64,000 nucleotides of DNA. It comes from Echinometra lucunter (Eukaryota; Echinodermata; Echinoidea; Camarodonta; Echinometridae). The notes beneath the pieces are model-generated. The model saw only the letters and a program-made list of their open reading frames with translations. It was not told where the DNA came from and ran no database searches. The position numbers and the translations under genes are program-made. Positions 11,655 to 23,955 of the stretch are shown in pieces (the first letter of the stretch is position 1; every line of letters begins with the position of its first letter). The stretch lies in NCBI GenBank assembly GCA_029962745.1, contig CM057166.1, positions 1,191,714 through 1,255,713 on the forward strand, read 5' to 3'.

Positions 11655-12373
11655 GCTTCTGCACGTAAAGAAAAGTATTTTGAAGATTTCGTTTTATGTA
11701 TAACTAACTATTCATGGAAAAGAAATTAAGCTGTTTTGTAAAATTAAACAAAAAGAACGATGATGCTATCAAATATAATTAGAGACAGTTGGTCTAATGG
11801 GCATTAAGATTTCTTCTCTCATTTCCCACTGATGCATCATTATATTTTGTAATTCTTTAATAAGTTTTTGCCGTCTCCATATTACTGTACAGGACCAAAC
11901 CATCATGTTAAAAAGAAAAATATTCATTACCCTTCCCACTGACAGCCCGGAGTAACTCCTAATAAAAAGCTCCTCAAATAATGCAAATCAAATAACAATA
12001 ATCTTAATTCATGTAGGCATATATAAACATAGTGTTTAATTTCCGTACAGTTTAGGCGCGCCCAAATTACGTTTCATTGTTATTTTCTTTCAACGTGCTC
12101 ACATGGTTAAAATACGTAAATCATTCCATGACTGATTCACGAAGAACATCTTAGTATTTTCTATTTGATTAATCCGTGATTAGTTTAACGTATGTTTGTG
12201 AGGAGCCTTGTCGTGTAAGTGCCATAACGATGGCCTACATCAATGATTTACAGACAGAAACGTTTGTCTTAAAATCAAGCTCCAATTAAATCACTCCTGT
12301 TGATCTGTTTAGTGGCGTAGCGTATCAAAATTATTATGGGGAGAGGGGGCCCTTTGATTCGATAGATGAACTG

Positions 12374-12375
<2 letters not shown>
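8806..12375. other. Gene-free DNA with simple repeats
   Basis: Contents recognised are a C20 run (8846-8865), an AAAT microsatellite (9092-9111), a TAGCTACGCC-AGTG repeat-terminus motif (9391-9404), a C-rich run at about 10935-10948, an (AT)12 tract (11630-11654) and an AGTGGCGTAG motif (12311-12320). No gene is supported. Confidence 0.5.

Positions 12376-12418
<43 letters not shown>
12376..12418. repeat. (GA)n microsatellite
   Basis: A pure AG dinucleotide tract of about 21 units. Its antisense translation, a Ser-Leu run, is an artefact. Confidence 0.95.
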
Positions 12419-12689
12419 AATTGCAAATACATGATATATTTTCAAGTTTCTCTCCATTGTCTCTACAATATTATCATGCCAAGCCCTTTTTCACCTTTTT
12501 ACTCGATGCTATGGTCCGTTGCCATTACACAAGCCCTGACTAAGAGATCGTCGAAATATTTTAGTAGCAATGTGTACCTAAGATTGCAGGAATGCTATAG
12601 CTCCAAAATGTTAACATTTCCTAAGGGAGTATTCCCCGGAGCATAGCCTATTTGGGATTTGAATACCCTACCGGTCCTTGAAAATGAAA

Positions 12690-13130
12690 GTAACATCCCT
12701 AAACTTTATGTTGTCATGCTCTTGCATAACGTCAACATTATTTTTTTCTTGTTAACCACACGGAAAATCATAAACCAATTAAGAATTGATTACATGATAC
12801 ATAGAGTTCCTTTGACATTTATGTTAATAACTCTTGCAAATTGTCAGTATTAATTTATTTTCTATTAACCATGCAGAAAATAACAAACCAAATAAGAAAT
12901 TCATATTGAATTTACATTACCATCCCCGTACATTTCATGTTGTCAGACTCTAGCGTAATGTCAATATCATGATGATTGTTTCTGTTAATAAGCAGAAAAT
13001 TACTCATCAAATAAGAAATCAAATTCTTTTCACATTACTTTTCTTTTACATTTCTTTGCTGGGCCCTTGCTCAGTATCAATAACATACTTTTTCTCTATC
13101 ATGTATTCAAAAAGTAAGAAATCAACATGA
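12690..13130. repeat. Degenerate tandem array, period about 115 bp, four units
   Basis: Each unit carries a recognisable core: TTATGTTGTCATGCTCTTGC (near 12705), TTATGTTAATAACTCTTGC (near 12818), TTCATGTTGTCAGACTC (near 12933) and a weaker ACATTTCTTTGCTGGGC (near 13048), each followed by a TCAATA-like block and then an AACCA-AATAAGAAAT block. Unit starts are 112-119 bp apart. Divergence between units is high, so the array is old. Confidence 0.7.
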
Positions 13131-13904
13131 TTTACAGCTCGCGTTTCTATCGACCTCCACTTCTGGCATTTGGGATTTTATGTAATGAAATGAAAGAAAT
13201 TACTTATGTTTCTATTGTTTGATTAATCGTTTGTTTTATATAATGAAGTTATCCTTTCTTGCCTCCTCTCGTCCAGCCTCAAATATGTCAAGAGGCTAAA
13301 AAAATTCTACGTTTCCAAAGTCCATGTTTGCAAGCTAATTATAAGTAGGGATAATGACCAATTTATCATAACAAATATTAACATCTCTTGACACGAATTA
13401 TTTACAGTTGGAGACACACTGCCGTGATCAACAGGCTAAAGACCTTCTTGAAATTCTTCGAATAGTTTATTTCTTGTTTCTTAGGAATTACTATTCCACT
13501 TTTAAAGCGCCAAAACATGGTTTGATCCACTTGTGTTTCATGCACATAAAGATAAGAAAACCAAACATCCAGCATGCCCAGTAGAATATGTACATTTCCT
13601 AAAAGTGCGGTAATTATCTAAGCTTTTCTTCGAGTTTAAAGACTATAGCATTTCTTTGGTTAAAATGCACATTCTTCACGAAATGCATTTATAAATATAT
13701 TAGGAACCAAAGAAAAATCAAAGAGTACATGAGAAATCTTATTAAAACTATATGATTTGGTACTTTCTTTATAAAGAGAGAGAGAGTGAGGGAGAGAGAC
13801 CTGAGCAAACTTCTGGTTGCAATAAATTTTAAGAATACCTCTGAAGGCTGTACGGAAGGAATAATATCCGACTGCTTACATCTTGGAGCGATCTCTAAGG
13901 CCAT
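13131..13904. other. Gene-free DNA
   Basis: No supported gene. A short GA tract lies at about 13776-13798. Confidence 0.5.
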
Positions 13905-13980
13905 CATGAAGACTTGGATTCGAACCCTTGGCCTGTTTGCAGGAAGGCCAGGGACCACTAGTGACTAGACCAGCTGACAT
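13905..13980 (-). mobile_element. tRNA-like SINE head
   Basis: The minus strand has an A-box-like TGGTCTAGTCACTAGTGG (13972-13955) followed by the B box GGGTTCGAATCC (13927-13916). Pairing of the arms is too poor for a working tRNA. This is probably a third SINE or a tRNA pseudogene. Confidence 0.55.
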
Positions 13981-16094
13981 CCTCTTGTACTCATGAGTAA
14001 CATTATGAAGTTTCCACAAGCCAAACTGATTCATTTCTGGAGTAAAATTAGTAATTTTGTGGATGAATGTATCATCAAAAGGAATATATTTAACCATAGA
14101 AATGTAAAACCTATAGGAAGGAAACGACGAGGAAGGTCTTTTCAGGAAAACCTGTTGACTGAAGTTTGTACATAATTTCGCGGGGGATGGGTTAAAGGTT
14201 TGACATTTTAACCGTAGAACGTTAACGAACCCAACGCTCCATAAACCGAGGTCCATAAGCTTGATGAGTACTACCAACGAAAATATTTTGAATGTGGGTG
14301 TCAGCAATCGATTCCCCTAATTCAGGCTTTGCAAGGTTGGATTTAATACGTGGTGAGGGCGAATACCAGACAGTATACAGTCATATTCCACGAGCATTGT
14401 GCAAGATGTAAGTCGCTCTTCAAACGGATATATTTATTGGCGGGATTCAGTATTTTCATTTCATTTTCAAAACATCAGTCTCCATGTGCGTGCATAGTTG
14501 ATGGGAATGATTTTGTGAAACAAGCAAAGATTTGGATTGCTGTGTGGTATGACTTCATGAGTTCATTTGGAATAGTCAGTGGTGATTGATTGCCTAGGTA
14601 AGCGATATGGTTCATCATATGTCCTATCGACAAAATGAAATTCATTAGCGTAACAGATGGGTGGTGCATATGATTAATAATTCCCGGTTAATGAATATCT
14701 AAATATCTTGACTTTGCATTTTACATTCTGTCTGCGAATCATTTCTGTCCAGGTTTGAAGAACATTAGCTCGGGGGTCCTACCCCCCCCCCCCCCCCCCA
14801 GTCTCTTTAAGGCTTGGCTACGCCAAAGATGATTTCCTTACAATAATTTTACTTTTACACTTTTCATGTAACTAACTCTTGGGATTACACAGCTTTTTCC
14901 TAAAATCAGTCAGTTAAAACCAACCATGTGGTGAAGAGAAAAAAGTGAAACGAGGAAAGGGGGAAGGGAGAGAACGGAAGAGAGCGTATAGACGGTAGAC
15001 GAGAAGGTAAAGTAAGACATTTTCTAGCAGCTGAATTTTTTCTCTTTATGATCCATGCTAACAGAAATCGTCTAGATCTTTCCTTTAAAGGAGAAATCCA
15101 GACGATTTCATTAAAATTATACTATAAAGCTTAAAATTCAAGCTAACAGATCATGTTACTTTCATTTATCAAGGTAATTTTTTGTGATGTTTAAATACCA
15201 ATTAAGTCTTAAGGGGTAAAGGCAGGGGAAGGGTTAGGGTGTATAAATGGAGAGAGGGGGAAAAAGAAAGCATATTAAAGTATATAACTATTTACTTGCC
15301 ATGCTTGTTACTAGTATTTGAAGCAATGAAATAACGTGTAGCATTCAAAGCGCTCAAGAAAGGATTATAAGAACAGAAAGAGGAGAATGAGAGAGAGAGA
15401 GAAGGGGAGAGAGAAAGAGATTGCTCGGGCGTAAAAACTTTCAAAGGGCAACCATCCTCTTATCATTTCTTTAATGGAATCAGTGGAATTCCCCTTTCAT
15501 TTTTGTAAGCTTCTAAGAAAGACTTGTTACGTCGTTAACAGATCTTAAGAGCCCCACTCCTCAAAAGGGGGCATTACCGCACCTCTTTGTGTGCTACCAA
15601 TTCAATTGTTGCCCCCTCACCACGTGAACTTAACGCTCTTACCAATCGATATGTTTGTATACTTGATTTTGTTATTGCATTGGACCTCCCACCATTCGTT
15701 AAATCATGGATCTTAAGATCAATGGTTAAATTAACAGGACCAGAGTCTTATCAGTACACCCATTTATTCATTCATTTATTTATTCATTCATTCATCATGC
15801 GTTCCTTCATTCCTTCCTTCCTTCATTCATTCGTACATCAGCTGGAAGATCAGCTGATAAAGCTGAAGTGACTACCCTTGGTAAATAAGGGTTATTATTT
15901 AATTATTATTATTCATTCATTCAATCCTCATCCGTTCATTCATTCATTCATTCATTCATTCATTCATTACAATAATCATCCAATGATGTTGAACGTCATA
16001 ATTATACATTAATAGGTAATTTTCGTGTCTATACACTGTTGTGTATGAGGCCCGCTTGAAAGGCCACAAAGATTTTGAGAGGAACAGCGTACCA
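13981..16094. other. Gene-free DNA with simple repeats
   Basis: Contents recognised are a C18 run (14782-14799) followed by GGCTTGGCTACGCCA, a GA-rich patch (15370-15420) and ATTC tetranucleotide tracts listed separately. No gene is supported. Confidence 0.5.
15757..15969. repeat. (ATTC)n microsatellites in two blocks
   Basis: ATTC/TTCA tetranucleotides run at about 15757-15835 and 15911-15969. The segment between them carries a short tail-like (ATT)n block, so the second tract may mark the 3' end of an unrecognised retroelement. Confidence 0.85.
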
Positions 16095-16228
16095 GGGCTG
16101 CGTTTCACGAAACCATCATAAGTCTAACTTCTCGGTCATCCCATTGAAACGCGTGTTGTAGAATTAACACACGTTTCAGTGGGATGTCCATGAACTTAGA
16201 CTTATGACGGTTTCGTGAAACGCAGCCC
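16095..16228. mobile_element. 134-bp inverted-repeat miniature transposon (MITE)
   Basis: Two 63-bp arms (16095-16157 and 16166-16228) are inverted copies with roughly eight mismatches around an 8-bp loop. The ends read GGGCTGCGTTTCACGAAAC. This is a non-autonomous DNA transposon with no coding capacity. A clear target-site duplication was not found. Confidence 0.85.
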
Positions 16229-17329
16229 AAGTTTTTGTTATAAAGGGAGGCTTATATAACGCGACTCTCGACCCAGGTGAAGTTAATATATACCCGAAAT
16301 GAATTATTTGAATGTTCGAACATCTTGTCTAGTATATGGTTGGGGTAACGATACGATTAAGCACTTTTCATCCTCGGAAAATGGCATCATTAATTCAGTT
16401 ATTATTGCCATCATTATCCCTAATCATTTATAATCCCCCAATATAACTCTTCATCGTTGTACTTTTGAAATTCTTTTTCAAAGCTAATTGACTAAAAGTA
16501 TTCACGAGAGAAAGCAACCATCATTTCTGACAAGTCATTATCATCACTTTGAAAGTCATCAATTCTTGTCAGCCTTGTCATTAATGCGGTACCATCCTTT
16601 CATGAAATGTTTTCTGAGAGTTGCCATGATTTGAGGTTTGTCAATTATTTCATATCATAGACCATATTTTGGAATGTTTTTGTTCGAATCCATCTCTGCG
16701 GGCCATGCGTGATTTAATGTATCATCAGGGAAATAATGGTGAAGAATATTGCCAAAGGGACATACGGGGATGAATACCATTACGTTGTTTGGTTCGCCAT
16801 ATTTTGGTCTGGTGCATATGCTTGAAGGATCTTGCATTCTTGTTTTTTTTTTTTATTCTACTCATTTGATTTTGAAGTCCTTGAAAACATCGTCAGGCCA
16901 TTGAATGTCAGTTTCAATGCTTATTTTTTTTGAAAATGAAACTTCAAAATATGGCACAGAGTTCAAACGTACATTTTCCGGATCGTTAACATGATTGTTC
17001 TGTAAGCATTTAAGACACACTAAGAAAGCAAACTATGAATCTTCTGGGGGGGGGGGGGGGGGGACTCTAAAAGAATATTCACTCTAATGTGAATTCAGCC
17101 TGTTTTGAACAAAAACGATTGTACCCTGTATGCTGTGAATATCATGCTTGATATCAAAGGACATAATCATTTAATATAAAACCATAGGTTACCATACACA
17201 CAAAATGTGCATAGGTTTTATTTTCCATCTTGAACAAAAAAAAAATCCTGTTTGATGTTGAATTGATATAGAAATAATCAATTTGATTATTGAGAGTAAT
17301 AATGATCGTTGTTCGATTAAATTGGCAAT
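16229..17329. other. Gene-free DNA
   Basis: No supported gene. A G18 run lies at 17046-17063. Confidence 0.5.
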
Positions 17330-17332
17330 GTT

Positions 17333-18210
17333 ATGATGTCCAAAGCGGCTCAAACGCTCTTCACATCAAATCGACGTACCAACTTTGAATTGCGTATTCT
17401 TGTACAATTATATAATACCATGATACTACCACATCTTAGCTATTGTAATATCGTATGGGGGGATTGTGCAGCTTATTTAATGTCACAACTGTTTCGCTTA
17501 CAAAAACGGGCCATACGAATAATATCCAATTCTTCATATTTAGCTCATTCCCATCCGTTATTCTGTAAGTTAAAGATTTTAACAATTTATGATATACACA
17601 CCCTTCAAATTGCATCCTTTATGTTTTCGTACTATATAAATAAGTTACCTAACACATTTGATGATTATTTTATAACTAATCGCAGCATCAACAAATACCT
17701 TACAAGAAACTCTGACAAATTATATGTTCCTTTTTACCGTTTTAAGTTTTCAAGAACAGTTATAAGTCACAGTGGACCACTTGTGTGGAACAATCTGCCT
17801 TCTGAATTAAAACAATGCCTGTCACTAAATTCATTTAAAAGAAAATGTAAATCATACCTTTTGAACAATCGTACTTTCTAATAAGCTTGCCATTATGCTT
17901 TATGTTTTGCCTATTTTATGTGGATTTTATTATATGTCTTGTTTCTTGCAATCTCAGATGTGGATTGTCAGATTTTATTGTATGATTAGTGATGAATGTC
18001 AAACAGGGAGTAGCCGTGATAGGCCATTGGCTTTTTGCTGCTCCCCCACATCCACTTCATCACTTTATGCATTTTGTTATTTTGTATTATATGTATAATT
18101 GTTGCTCTTTATTACTTTGTATGTTATCTAATAATTTTCTGATTCTCAATGTATTGTATTCTTGTTGTTTTTAAGAGATGTGAAATAAATTCAATTCAAT
18201 TCAATTCAAC
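17333..18210 (+). pseudogene. 5'-truncated non-LTR retrotransposon (CR1/L2 group)
   Basis: The open frame 17333-17881 (182 residues) is the C-terminal end of a LINE reverse transcriptase. It contains LYNTMILPHLSYCNIVWG, LQKRAIRII, and near the end SGPLVWNNLPSELKQ followed by LNSFKRKCKSYLL, a pattern typical of the CR1/L2/jockey-like group. The catalytic reverse-transcriptase and endonuclease parts are missing, as expected from 5' truncation during target-primed insertion. A 300-bp 3' untranslated segment follows and ends in a short (ATTCA)n tail at 18189-18210. The remaining frame is intact, so the insertion is fairly young, but it cannot move on its own. Confidence 0.85.
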
Positions 18211-18409
18211 TTTTAGTCCGCATTGGTTCGGGTATATACATTTTTCTACCTTTCAGTCTATTTTGGTACAGTATAAAGCATGTCAAAATATCACGACATT
18301 TTCGAACATATTATTTTTCAAAAATAAAATTCCCCGATTAGGTGAAATTACGATCATTGATCAAGTGCGTGCTAAAACCGTCGTGTCAAGAATACCAGCA
18401 TAAATATCA

Positions 18410-18850
18410 AAAGCATTAACATACAGTGGCATGAGATTATGATTTGTAGAATATTATTTCCAAACATATTCTGACTGATTTCAATAAATGCTCGTACCAT
18501 TATAACACAATATTATTCATGTATTCTATGGCAAAAAGACCCATCATGAATTATAAATACTGTCAGATATACTGACTGCTTGCACATGTCATTATAACAC
18601 AATATTCGCATGTTTTGTGAGGTCAAAAACCTGTCATGAAATATATTATTTGTTTTCAGATGTAGTTACTGCTTTCACTAAGGACACATCATTGTAACAT
18701 TATTATTCACGTATTCGGTGGCAAAGGCCTATAATATTATATATTGTCACTGTCAAAAATAGTGTCTGCTTTACTAAATACACATCATCACTGCAACTAT
18801 TAGCATTCTCGATCTCTGTGAAAAATGCCTGTCATGCGATAATCTCTTGT
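18410..18850. repeat. Degenerate tandem array, period about 95 bp (left part)
   Basis: Units share a core of TGTCAGATATACTGACTGCTT, then CATTATAACACAATATTATTC, then CTGTCATGAAATATA in diverged forms. The first core begins near 18470, 18562, 18655 and 18752. One more unit with CTGTCAGATATATTGGCTGC lies at about 19346, on the far side of the triplet tract, so the triplet expansion lies inside the array. Confidence 0.7.
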
Positions 18851-18911
18851 CTCTTATTGTGCAATAGACCTTGTGGCAGATTAGCCTTGTGCTAAACAAG
18901 TTATAAACTAT

Positions 18912-18912
18912 T

Positions 18913-18995
<83 letters not shown>

Positions 18996-18996
18996 G

Positions 18997-19073
<77 letters not shown>

Positions 19074-19089
19074 GCTGCTGCTGCTACTG

Positions 19090-19127
<38 letters not shown>

Positions 19128-19206
19128 ACTACTACTACTACTACTACTACTACTGCTGCTGCTACTACTACTACTGCTACTGCTGCTACTACTGCTACTA
19201 CTACTA

Positions 19207-19239
<33 letters not shown>

Positions 19240-19335
19240 ATGCTGCTGCTGCTGCTGCTGCTACTACTGCTACTACTGCTACTACTACTACTACTACTGC
19301 TGCTACTACTACTACTACTACTACTACTGCTACTA
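18912..19335. repeat. (CTA/CTG)n triplet tract, about 424 bp
   Basis: About 140 triplets of CTA and CTG alternate in blocks, with a single GAT-type interruption near 19239. Because the length stays in register, long artefactual frames (poly-Ser, poly-Val/Ala) run across it. CTG/CAG blocks form slipped hairpins and are prone to length change. It is not part of a recognised gene. Confidence 0.95.
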
Positions 19336-19470
19336 TTGTTATCACTGTCAGATATATTGGCTGCTTCTGCCAAATACATTATTCACGTATTCGGAGGGAA
19401 GTCATAAAATAGATCATGATCATAAAAAAAGTTTGTTCGTCAGATGTATCACCAATGTTGATAGGCGTTC

Positions 19471-21102
19471 GAGCCATGCATTGCTAATTCTCGGTGGGAT
19501 ATCACTGGCGTGTAAACAAAGAATGATATCAAAAGTATTTACCAAATCGAGTAATAAAAGCTTTTTCATTGCAAGGCATAATATCCTCAACATGCTGAAA
19601 GGACCCTCATAATATGATAGAAATTGAGCATGGTACGTGGTTTGATCAAAGAGCGATTTACAGTAATGGTATCATGTGAAGAATTATGCATTAAATGGAG
19701 GGGCGGATCCAGAAAGTATGAGCCAAATATCCCCCCCCCAAAAAAAAAAAAAAAAAAAAAAAAAACTCGCTCAGTGCCCCCCCCCCCCCGAAATGCCGGT
19801 GTGAAGATGTGAAAATATATGCTTAGTGCATATTACCTGACAAATTGCAAACTTTTCTTAAAATGTTCAGTTACAGTTAAAATGTTAAGACTTGAAATTT
19901 AGGAAGCGGGATAAAAATTCTATTATCTTGGGGGAGGTGCCGTGTCATGATCTTGATGTCTGGTGTATCGATTCTTTCGGGACATGGTGGGGCGCACCTG
20001 TCTTTAGGAATTGAAGGATGAAAGTTAATGAGAAGAAAAGGTGCAACTTTGGGAGTGTTTTGTTTCGTTTCTTACTTTTCCACTATCCATTTCACGCCCC
20101 CCCCCCCCCCACCCCCATACTCACGTTGCTTCAATCCTTTGTTCTGACAAGTATTGTATGGAAGGATGCCAAAACTTTCTCAGAATTGTGTTTATCATTC
20201 GAAATTGCATTGTAATTACCGCAACTAATGCTATAGTCTGAGACATCATAATATCATCCTTTCTATTACGTCTATGGGATAATTTCGTAAATGATACAGT
20301 AAATGTGATCAATCCAGTAATTTTTTGAACGTTTGTGAACTGTCTGCTGCTTTAAGCTTATTACGATTTGTGTTCCAATTAATAGAAACCGGTTTCATAT
20401 TCCCTTGTGGTTGTCGTAATTGCAATAATATTGAGGTTTTGGCGAGCATTTTCGATGAGTTCCCTCAGGCAATTAAGTCCGGATTATGTTGTTGTGAGGA
20501 AAACTTTTCTATTCTTTATAACCTTTTTCTTTTTAACTTTACCACTTTTTATTCTTAATGGAAGATTTCTTACTGCTTGTTAGAAGAGTTGGACTAACTT
20601 CCCATCCTCTCCTCATTCAAAACATTCTGTATGGTTCAGTGCGTCCCTATGTTTTTCTGTTTTCCCTAGGTTTTGTATCCACTAGACATGATGTTAAATA
20701 AATGATCATTAGCGTAGACAGGTCCTCATACCTGGGGGGGGGGGGGAGATGATTGACCCATTGGTACATATTTTTGTACACATATTATATGAGTCCACTT
20801 CACCTCCCTCACCCCAACCCCGCTATCTACGCCCCTGTAAATGATGCATGAAAAGTGAGGTGTATAATAAATAATAGTGTTGTGGACAATTTATACAAAT
20901 ATATGAGGAGCGATGACTTAATAGAGTCACAAATGCAGAGGATCATTGAAAATGTATATCAATGCATTCGATAAAAATAATAAAAGGTGTACTCATAGTG
21001 CTGTACTGTAATTCATCTGAGATTCTTAATGATCATACTGATCAAACAAGAACATGCAAGCTTAAGTCGTGTTTAATTCCTGAAATAATATCATACAAAC
21101 AT
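19471..21102. other. Gene-free DNA with homopolymer runs
   Basis: Contents recognised are a GGGGCGGATCCAG motif (about 19699), an A26 run (19740-19765) between C runs, a C14 run (20097-20110) and a G run at about 20735-20746. Open frames near 20018-20558 show no protein family resemblance. Confidence 0.5.
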
Positions 21103-21396
21103 TGGCGGCGATTAACGAAGGGGGGGGGGGGGGGGGGGACGGAAACACCGAAGGCCACCGCCGAAAATCTGTTTCGAGAAGTGGAAGGGGGATGATCGTT
21201 AAAATGCGAGCGAGCAAAGCGAGCGAGCTTAAAAAAAAACCGCAAACAAAAAAAAAATGAAAAAAGCCTCATTTTTGCCATCAAAATGTATTCTAGCCCT
21301 ATAAAATATATGAGTGGTGGGCCTGAATTAAAAAAATTGAGGGCGGACACATCCCCCGTCCCCCCCCCCCCCCCCCCCCCCCGCCGGATCGCCGCC
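21103..21396. mobile_element. Inverted-repeat element with poly-G/C tracts inside its termini
   Basis: The left end GGCGGCGATTAACGAA is followed by G19 (21120-21138) and GACGGAAACACC. The right end, read on the minus strand, is GGCGGCGATCCGGC followed by a G23 run (C23 at 21360-21382) and GACGGGGGATGTGTCC. The two ends therefore share sequence on both sides of a homopolymer. A GCGAGCGAGCAAAGCGAGC patch lies inside. It is probably a non-autonomous transposon; no target duplication was found. Confidence 0.5.
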
Positions 21397-23751
21397 TATG
21401 CATACAAAGCTTACTTTGCATTTCTTTTGATAGTACCCGAATCTGCAGAGATGTGTCTCGCTCATCGACTGAACATTTCCAGTCTGTACTTACGCCCTCT
21501 CCGTTCACTTATCATCGACTCAATAACTTTCACTTTAATCTTGGTTAATTTTTAGTGTTGGGGACGTATTCCATCAAGTTATTGACCTTTTTTAAGAACG
21601 AAAATCTCGCTTTTTATCCGAATTGGTTAAAAATTAAACATGATTAATCAGAGGGACTTACCTGTCTTTATATTTTTCCCTCATTACAAGCCTTTATCTG
21701 TCCTGATCGGGTAAGGAGGTCACTTATTCTGTACCTATTTCATTGGAATTTGACACTTCTTTATTAAAAAGTACTATGTGCACGTGCACAACGTCTTTAG
21801 ACTGGCTTATGACTGTTTATTTATGGTCTTCTTTTGTATACAGTGATTCAAATATATATGGATGAGAATTGTTGGATAAAGAGGATTTTTTTTTTATCGG
21901 AATTTGATTTGTCTTACTCATAATATGTAATTAGATGAAGTCACCTAGTACTTCTTGTAATTATTGCGTAACAAATCATCGTTCACTTCAAACTTTGTCT
22001 TCGTAACCTTCATCTTAGAAAAATCGTTTCTTCTGGTGCGTTTACATGAATAAAAACGCGTAGACATTATAAGACTACTTCAATTTTAACAGTTTCAGGG
22101 TGCTCTTCTAGCCATTTGAGTAAAATTCATAAAAACTATTAGAATGTGTGAATGCAATTTCAGGTATATTTCTTTTGAACAATTATTTGAGTGCAGTGAC
22201 GAAAACAAGAGGCATGTGCCTCGATAATGTTAATAATGATAGTAATAGCCGTAGTAGTAGAAGTAGTAGTAGTAGGGGGAGGAGGAGTAATGATACTGGT
22301 TTTATCAATAATAATGAATAATAATGATATATTGACAATAATAATTATAGTGTATTCATGACTTTTCAAATTCGCTTTTACTTATTGACGGAATAAGCGA
22401 GTTTTGGCATGCAAAAGCACTAAGTTAAACTGTCCGTTAACCTCCCCCTTATTGACTTAAATCTATTGTGTTTTGAGAAAGCCGGATGAAATTTCATAAT
22501 GGGCACATTACTACTGACTTAATGATGCATTTCTTCTGTTTCAAACTGGTAATTACTACAAACCCACAATTCAGAGTAATATGATTGGCAACGTATTCCT
22601 TACAACACTTACTCTGTGACCTTCTTTACAGACATTCGATAAACATTAATCATACGTTTATTCATAAACATTATTTCTAGAATGAAAATAAATATTCTTT
22701 AAAAGGCAAAAAATGTAAAACCTTGAATGATTTAGTGTCAACATACCTTCTTCGAAAAACAAAAGACTTTTCATTGACTTTGAAGTCGTTCTTTTCGTTG
22801 GCTTATGATTGTGTAAATGTTTGAACCCAGATCTGTGGTTCGTGCTGGAAATCATGTTGTTTATACAATCATTGAATAAATGATGGAAACTTATGATGTT
22901 TGTACAATTTGTCAAATAAATCATGGATCATTATTTTCAGCTGCCATCGTGATTTCAAACTTTCTTGCTCAGCGATGCAGTCACATAGCGATACTGGCTC
23001 AAGACAAATCAAGAATATGGAATTGCTTTTCTTCTGTTTCTTACTCTCCATTCTCTTTCCACTTTTCTTTCTGTCAAATTTTGATGGTCGATTGGGGCAG
23101 TGCCCCCCCCCCCCGGTGCCGCAATGTAGCTACGCCATTGCTTAAAAAATTACATTTCTGACTTTGTTTAGGTAATTCTATCGTGGTAATGCTTCTAGGA
23201 ATCGAGTAAGTCATCAAAATATTATGAGAAAAATGAAATGATAATAAATCACTTCCGGCCAAAGCAATACTCACGAAGGAATGTCATGAATTACGAAATC
23301 CATTCAAACCTGATCTCGATGACAATGTCCATTGTCGAAACCAAATTCACAGTTAACTGATTGTGTGCACTAGCTGAAACCTCTTAATCATATCATAGCA
23401 ACCACACGGGATTGAAAGAAAACGAGTCGTTAAAACCAGTGATTAAGAAAGATCAAAGATACCGAGAGGAAACAATTATTTCTTTTAAATTCGGTAGAGT
23501 CATCGCTATAATGTGCACGATCTTTCAGAATGTCTTTGTTGCTATGTTACAGCAACCTTCTTGACAGTATTTGACTCAATGCCAATAAATACATTAAATG
23601 GACATGAGAAATTGGCAGCATCCCCACCCCAGCTTTGTCATAACTTTGTAAAATAATTTTTAGTACTTTAGTTTACATCTGGAACATACAAAGAATTTGA
23701 GCAAATCATAATGATGTACCAAATTATCGTGTAATGCCAAAACGTTTTCTG
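21397..23751. other. Gene-free DNA
   Basis: A TAG/TAA-rich trinucleotide patch lies at about 22230-22345, and a C12 run (23103-23114) is followed by TAGCTACGCCATTG (23127-23140). No gene is supported. Confidence 0.5.
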
Positions 23752-23786
23752 ACTCTCTCTCTATCTCTCTCTTTCTCTTTCTCTGT

Positions 23787-23840
<54 letters not shown>

Positions 23841-23955
23841 CTATCTCACGTTTCTCTCTCATTGTTTCTCTCTGTATCTCTCTCTTTCTCTCTCTCTTTC
23901 TCTCTCTCCCTTTCTCTCTCTCGCTCTTTATTTTCCCCTCTCTCTCCCTCTCTCA
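23752..23955. repeat. (CT)n microsatellite with a (TCTA)n block
   Basis: A 200-bp imperfect CT tract includes about six TCTA units at 23820-23846. Its translation is a Ser-Leu artefact. Confidence 0.95.

Noticed and set aside
18774..19379. Long poly-Ser and poly-Val/Ala open frames on the minus strand
   Set aside because: They are translations of the CTA/CTG triplet tract; no conserved flanking domain or splice context exists.
20325..20558. 77-residue Cys-containing frame as a small gene
   Set aside because: It starts at a non-ATG codon, has no signal peptide or splice support and sits in repeat-rich DNA.
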